The notes under the pieces were generated by a model. That model saw nothing but the letters and a program-made list of their open reading frames with translations. It was not told the origin of the DNA and did no database searches. A stretch of 9,239 nucleotides of DNA from positions 1-9,239 of the forward strand of contig DOXU01000096.1 in assembly GCA_003518885.1 (NCBI GenBank), read 5' to 3'. A program made the translations under genes and the position numbers. Origin of the DNA: Oscillospiraceae bacterium (GTDB lineage Bacteria; Bacillota; Clostridia; Oscillospirales; Ethanoligenentaceae). Positions 6,930-9,239 of the stretch are shown here, piece by piece; the first letter of the stretch is position 1, and each line of letters opens with the position of its first letter.

Positions 6930-7646
6930 ATGGAATATAGCGTAGAACTTCTTGGAAAAAAGAAAATGGTTGAGGTCACTGAAAAGTCGGTGCGGCGGGT
7001 AAGGCTAAAAGTGTTTCCATCACAGGAAATTAAGCTAACGGTTCCAAATGACACGCCTACAGACTGGGTGACTAGTTTTCTGGTATCTAAAACCAAATGG
7101 ATGGAAGAAAAATTAACCGCTTTTGAGAAAACCCAAGCCGTGGAAAAGGAAGATCATATCCGAACAGGCGTGTCAACGCGCGTCCTTGGTAGACAATACA
7201 TCATAAGAGTGATTCAGGCAAACAGAAAATATGTTGAAATAACTGACAGCGAGTTGTTCCTTTACACGCCGAACAAGGAAATGCAGATGGATGTAGATAA
7301 ACAATACAACAACTGGTGGCAAAAAGCGTCCAAGCAGTACTTCCTTAAACGGCTAGATGATCTGTACCCGATTATACAAAAACATGAGATTCAACGGCCT
7401 GATGTGAAAGTGGCTAAAATGAAAACGCTTTGGGGAAGTTGCAGTAGAAGGATGAACAAAATAAACCTAAACTACTATTTATTGAAAGCCCCTCCGCCCT
7501 GCATTGAATATGTAATTCTGCATGAATTGACGCATTTTCTCTATCCGAGGCATGATAAAAATTTTCTGGACTTTCTATCAGTTCATATGCCAGATTGGCG
7601 AGAACGAGCAAAGTTGTTAGATAATGAAATTGTGTTGGGTATGTAG
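6930..7646 (+). CDS. YgjP/DUF45-type zinc metallopeptidase, restriction-locus associated
   Basis: This 238-residue protein is predicted cytoplasmic, with no signal peptide or membrane segment. It has the family WGSCS block at 168-172, the zinc-binding HELTH at 198-202 (H198, E199, H202), and a further histidine at 208 in the pattern YPRHDKNF. The ending MPDWRERAKLLDN is also typical. This matches the YgjP/WLM-like metallopeptidase group (DUF45, often annotated M48 or SprT-like). I recall such genes commonly lying beside hsdR in bacteria. Their substrate is not established, and control of HsdR turnover is only a hypothesis. The ATG lies 2 bp after the hsdR stop with a weak AAGG (6918-6921) inside the hsdR end, indicating coupled translation. 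It is the last gene of the restriction operon. Confidence 0.9.
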   Translation: MEYSVELLGKKKMVEVTEKSVRRVRLKVFPSQEIKLTVPNDTPTDWVTSFLVSKTKWMEEKLTAFEKTQAVEKEDHIRTGVSTRVLGRQYIIRVIQANRKYVEITDSELFLYTPNKEMQMDVDKQYNNWWQKASKQYFLKRLDDLYPIIQKHEIQRPDVKVAKMKTLWGSCSRRMNKINLNYYLLKAPPPCIEYVILHELTHFLYPRHDKNFLDFLSVHMPDWRERAKLLDNEIVLGM

Positions 7647-7693
7647 AGCAGATGAAGGAAAAATTTCGTATTCCCCCTACTTTACTCTTGCAA

Positions 7694-7734
7694 AATCGAA
7701 CAGGTATTTGCTCACTTATAATACTTGTTCGATT
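7694..7734. repeat. 15-bp inverted repeat overlapping a perfect TATAAT
   Basis: The arms 7694-7708 and 7720-7734 pair over 15 positions, with one G-T wobble (7703/7725) and an 11-nt loop. The core arms read ATCGAACA and TGTTCGAT with the wobble just inside. A perfect TATAAT (7717-7722) spans the loop and the right arm, but no good -35 box lies 16-18 bp upstream. The repeat lies 48 bp after the metallopeptidase stop, and T5 follows 7 nt after the right arm (7742-7746). It could be the operon's terminator, an operator, or the first hairpin of the structured block. None of these can be settled by eye. Confidence 0.6.
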
Positions 7735-7748
7735 AGCTGCATTTTTAA

Positions 7749-7763
7749 GCGTCCGCAGGACGC
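7749..7763. repeat. Short perfect hairpin, 6-bp stem
   Basis: GCGTCC (7749-7754) and GGACGC (7758-7763) are exact reverse complements around a GCA loop. It is part of the hairpin cluster at 7694-7931. Confidence 0.55.
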
Positions 7764-7768
7764 GCAGC

Positions 7769-7786
7769 CGCACAATTTATTGTGCG
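7769..7786. repeat. Perfect palindromic repeat CGCACAAT/ATTGTGCG
   Basis: The two 8-bp arms (7769-7776 and 7779-7786) are exact reverse complements separated by TT. As RNA it would form a 7-bp stem with a 4-nt loop. As DNA it resembles a binding site for a dimeric protein. Confidence 0.6.
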
Positions 7787-7797
7787 ATCAGAGGGGA

Positions 7798-7815
7798 TTG
7801 GGGGCTTGCCACCAA
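7798..7815. repeat. G-rich/C-rich hairpin with one mismatch
   Basis: TTGGGGG (7798-7804) pairs with CCACCAA (7809-7815) around a CTTG loop, with a single G-A mismatch (7802/7811). One base change would restore a perfect stem. Together with the neighbouring GCTTG (7804-7808) and CAAGC (7816-7820), it offers an alternative overlapping stem. Confidence 0.5.
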
Positions 7816-7889
7816 CAAGCAATTTTCCGGTTTTCGCGCAAGCGAAAAATTGGAAAATTGGCATCGTGGGTCCCACGATGCATTGCTTG
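7816..7889. repeat. Branched secondary-structure element, oriT-like or structured RNA
   Basis: CAAGCAAT (7816-7823) and ATTGCTTG (7882-7889) are exact reverse complements and enclose two hairpins. The first (7820-7860) is nested: CAATTTTCC with GGAAAATTG outside, TTTTCGC with GCGAAAA inside, and a GCAA tetraloop (7838-7841), with GG opposite ATT between the stems. The second is a perfect palindrome (7861-7881) with arms GCATCGTGGG and CCCACGATGC around a single T. The outer pairing overlaps the first hairpin by 4 nt, so the two may compete. The arrangement is far too regular for chance. Similar hairpin strings occur, as I recall, in front of mobilisation genes of Firmicutes conjugative elements. 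No relaxase or mobC gene is present here, so the transfer-origin reading is inference. Confidence 0.55.
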
Positions 7890-7917
7890 CCGCTTTTGTT
7901 TCGTACCTATTTTGAGG

Positions 7918-7948
7918 GGTAATAAGTTACCTTTTCTCATAATGGTAA
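7918..7948. repeat. Three-part GGTAA / TTACC / GGTAA repeat
   Basis: TTACC (7927-7931) can pair with GGTAA upstream (7918-7922, TAAG loop) or with GGTAA downstream (7944-7948, 12-nt loop). The first hairpin is followed by TTTT. The alternative pairing is attenuator-like but short, so it may be coincidental. Confidence 0.3.
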
Positions 7949-7971
7949 GTACTGAAAACCGCTACGTTTTT

Positions 7972-8103
7972 TTAAGTTTTTGCCTTGTTGCCCAATATGG
8001 CCGTCATGGTCGCGCTTATAATTTTCAAGTCCTGCTGATCGCATAAAGACAGTATCCGTGCGATTTCATCGGACTTGTTTTCGATCTCAGGATTAAAATC
8101 GTA
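7972..8103 (-). pseudogene. C-terminal relic of a regulator-like protein
   Basis: On the minus strand, 43 codons are open from 8103 down to a TAA at 7974-7972. They begin after an in-frame TGA (8106-8104) and include the segments YDFNPEIENKSDEIARIL and DLKIISATMTAIL. Codon use and amphipathic helical character look like real protein, with a normal stop, but there is no start codon with a ribosome binding site. Beyond the TGA the frame stays open only 13 more codons. The acidic-helix tail resembles C-termini of XRE-type helix-turn-helix regulators that I recall from Clostridia mobile elements, but this is memory and not firm. It is best read as the remaining end of a decayed gene. The weaker alternative is a chance open stretch. 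Confidence 0.42.
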
Positions 8104-8143
8104 TCAGCTGACATTTCTAATGCCAAAACAAGCCGCTAAATAC

Positions 8144-8162
8144 AGTTAAGCAGCATTTAACT
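8144..8162. promoter_or_regulatory. Operator-like inverted repeat upstream of the promoter
   Basis: AGTTAA (8144-8149) and TTAACT (8157-8162) are exact reverse complements 7 bp apart, ending 10 bp before the -35 box. The repeat centre lies about 55 bp upstream of the predicted transcription start, so it could bind a regulator. Autoregulation by the adjacent HTH protein is possible but inferred. Confidence 0.4.
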
Positions 8163-8172
8163 ACTGTTATAA

Positions 8173-8201
8173 TTGACTTTGCTCTTTATGATGGCTATAA
8201 T
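8173..8201 (+). promoter_or_regulatory. Sigma-70/sigma-A-type promoter of the HTH-EamA operon
   Basis: TTGACT (8173-8178) and TATAAT (8196-8201) are separated by exactly 17 bp, an almost perfect vegetative promoter. Transcription should begin about 8207-8209, leaving a short leader of roughly 17 nt before the ATG at 8226. Confidence 0.8.
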
Positions 8202-8214
8202 AAAAGCATGAAAC

Positions 8215-8220
8215 GAGGTG
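8215..8220 (+). promoter_or_regulatory. Ribosome binding site that decides the HTH gene start
   Basis: GAGGTG ends 5 nt before ATG 8226 (GAGG spacing 7 nt). The upstream in-frame ATG at 8208 coincides with the predicted transcription start and has no ribosome binding site, so 8226 is preferred. Confidence 0.75.
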
Positions 8221-8225
8221 CTTCT

Positions 8226-8684
8226 ATGGATGAGCATATTTTAAATCTTGAACAGGCTGTTGAATTCATTGGCGTTAGCGAAAAGACTTTGATCAAGCTG
8301 CTCAGGGAAGAGCATATCCCCGCCCGTAAAATCGGGCGTGAATGGCGGTTCAGCCGGGATGCCTTGATCGGGTGGCTGGCTTCCGGAGATTCTATGGACT
8401 ACGTAAACAGAGAGGAACGGTATATCGTCTCGGAAGATACTTCCGGTGTATCCCACGAGTTGTTTGGAAAAATCATGGAGTCCCTGTCAACCATAAAAAA
8501 GAATGGCGGTAATATCGCTTCCATATTACAAGGTCTGGCGAAAGACATCACCATTCCCGAAGAATCCACGCTTCGTGTCAGCTATAAGCAGCAAAGGAAT
8601 GTTGAGAAGCTGGAATTTAAAATTTTCTGGGAGATGCGTGAAGAATCAAAACTGGAACCAAACCAAAAGACAAAAACTCCATAA
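8226..8684 (+). CDS. Excisionase-family helix-turn-helix DNA-binding protein
   Basis: This 152-residue protein carries an N-terminal HTH_17/excisionase-type winged helix-turn-helix (about residues 5-53). It shows the family pattern L-N-L-E-Q-A-V-E-F-I-G-V-S-E-K-T-L, then HIPARKIGREWRFSRDAL. This fold is shared by phage excisionases, MerR-like and BldC-like regulators. The remainder (about 60-152) matches nothing I recognise. It is mixed helical, polar, with a lysine-rich tail, and longer than a plain excisionase, so a transcription regulator is more likely than a recombination factor. No integrase gene is nearby. The start at 8226 follows GAGGTG and the promoter at 8173-8201. The transporter gene begins 49 bp after the stop, suggesting that this protein is produced with, and may control, that transporter. 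Confidence 0.88.
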   Translation: MDEHILNLEQAVEFIGVSEKTLIKLLREEHIPARKIGREWRFSRDALIGWLASGDSMDYVNREERYIVSEDTSGVSHELFGKIMESLSTIKKNGGNIASILQGLAKDITIPEESTLRVSYKQQRNVEKLEFKIFWEMREESKLEPNQKTKTP

Positions 8685-8733
8685 TCATCTTCTCAATCTT
8701 ATGCCTGTAAAAAACATAGATGGAGGGATATGA

Positions 8734-9239
8734 ATGTGGCTTCTGTTTGCCTTAGGTTCTGCGCTGTTTGCTGGACTGACCAGTATCTTGGCTAAAATCG
8801 GAATTAAAAACACCGATTCAAACCTTGCGACGGCGCTCCGCACCGTTATTGTGCTTCTGTTTTCCTGGCTAATGGTTTTCGTTGTGGGTTCGCAACGTAC
8901 CATCGACCTGATTTCCACACGCAGCCTTGTGTTCCTGATTCTTTCAGGAGCTGCTACCGGCGCTTCCTGGCTTTGCTATTTCAAAGCGTTGCAGCTCGGC
9001 GATGTCAATAAAGTGGCTCCGATTGATAAAAGCAGCACGATTCTAACGATCCTGCTTGCTTTTCTGTTTTTAAGAGAAACTCCCACCTTGTGGATGGGAA
9101 TCGGGGTTGTGCTGCTTGCTGCCGGAACCTATCTTATGATACAGCGTCAGGAAACCAAAACCCTGAATGACAAACGGAATAAATCGTGGCTTTTTTATGC
9201 CGTACTATCCGCCGTTTTTGCTGCCCTGACCTCCATTCT
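8734..9239 (+). CDS. EamA/DMT-family membrane transporter (3' end outside window)
   Basis: The first 168 codons are visible and the frame is still open at the window edge. Family members are usually about 280-300 residues with ten membrane helices in two EamA repeats. Hydrophobic segments are seen at about residues 3-21, 33-51, 65-83, 99-113, 119-136 and from 152 onward. The short positively charged stretch at 138-151 is the linker between the two repeats. The internal duplication shows in FAGLTSI (12-18) and FAALTSI (162-168). Family members export or import small metabolites such as amino acids or drugs, but the substrate cannot be read from sequence. GGAGGG (8722-8727) lies 6 nt before the ATG. 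It has no clear promoter of its own and probably shares the one in front of the HTH gene. Confidence 0.9.
   Translation, partial: MWLLFALGSALFAGLTSILAKIGIKNTDSNLATALRTVIVLLFSWLMVFVVGSQRTIDLISTRSLVFLILSGAATGASWLCYFKALQLGDVNKVAPIDKSSTILTILLAFLFLRETPTLWMGIGVVLLAAGTYLMIQRQETKTLNDKRNKSWLFYAVLSAVFAALTSI

Larger units (their letters stand above)
7647..8172. other. Gene-poor region with dense inverted repeats and a decayed gene fragment
   Basis: No intact gene with a credible ribosome binding site is seen here. The left half (7694-7931) is packed with inverted repeats, listed separately. The right half holds a 43-codon minus-strand relic (7972-8103) and an operator-like repeat (8144-8162). The + strand is open from 7624 to 8046, but the peptide is cysteine- and arginine-rich, has no usable start signal, overlaps the metallopeptidase end in another frame, and runs straight through the hairpins, so I do not call it. 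The region reads as a mobile-element scar or transfer-origin remnant between two operons. Confidence 0.5.

Noticed and set aside
7694..7734. LexA/DinR SOS box in the 15-bp inverted repeat
   Set aside because: The CGAAC half-sites are present, but the two arms are far too widely spaced for a 14-bp box. Each arm alone lacks a proper GTTCG partner 4 nt away.
7694..7931. CRISPR array
   Set aside because: The repeats are inverted and differ from one another. There is no recurring direct repeat with uniform spacers.
7624..8046. 140-codon + strand reading frame across the hairpin region
   Set aside because: It has no credible start signal, overlaps the metallopeptidase end out of frame, is rich in Cys/Arg with no domain pattern, and its codons are dictated by palindromes.
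8208..8225. Earlier ATG of the HTH gene
   Set aside because: It coincides with the predicted transcription start and lacks a ribosome binding site.

Overview
The window looks like chromosomal or mobile-element DNA from a Gram-positive Firmicute, most likely an anaerobic Clostridia-type bacterium. The evidence is strong AGGAG/GGAGG ribosome binding sites 6-8 nt before nearly every start, moderately AT-rich codon use, and protein families common in that group. This assignment is inference, since no phylogenetic marker gene is present.

Positions 1-7646 hold a complete type I restriction-modification (R-M) locus on the + strand. In order: the tail of an upstream reading frame (2-73) whose stop overlaps the hsdM start; hsdM (73-1653, N6-adenine methyltransferase); hsdS (1722-3023, two-domain specificity subunit); a 176-bp gap with a perfect hairpin; two small genes of the DUF3892 and DUF2188 types (3200-3481, 3493-3726); an intercistronic hairpin; hsdR (3787-6927, nuclease plus DEAD-type translocase); and, 2 bp later, a YgjP/DUF45-type zinc metallopeptidase (6930-7646). 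HsdM2-HsdS would methylate the bipartite target, and HsdR would add ATP-driven translocation and cleavage of unmodified DNA. The three accessory genes are the least explained part of the locus.

Positions 7647-8225 contain no intact gene. The left part (7694-7931) is dense in inverted repeats: a 15-bp stem, several short perfect hairpins, a long nested hairpin with a GCAA loop and a perfect 10-bp-arm palindrome, the last two enclosed by a long-range 8-bp pairing. This looks like the origin-of-transfer or leader region of a mobile element, or a structured RNA. The right part has a 43-codon minus-strand relic (7972-8103), resembling a regulator C-terminus and cut off by an in-frame stop. Together these suggest a decayed mobile-element scar between the R-M locus and the next operon.

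Positions 8144-9239 hold a second transcription unit: a good sigma-70-type promoter (8173-8201) with an upstream inverted repeat, an excisionase-type helix-turn-helix protein (8226-8684), and an EamA/DMT-family membrane transporter (8734 to beyond the window). The regulator and transporter are probably co-transcribed.
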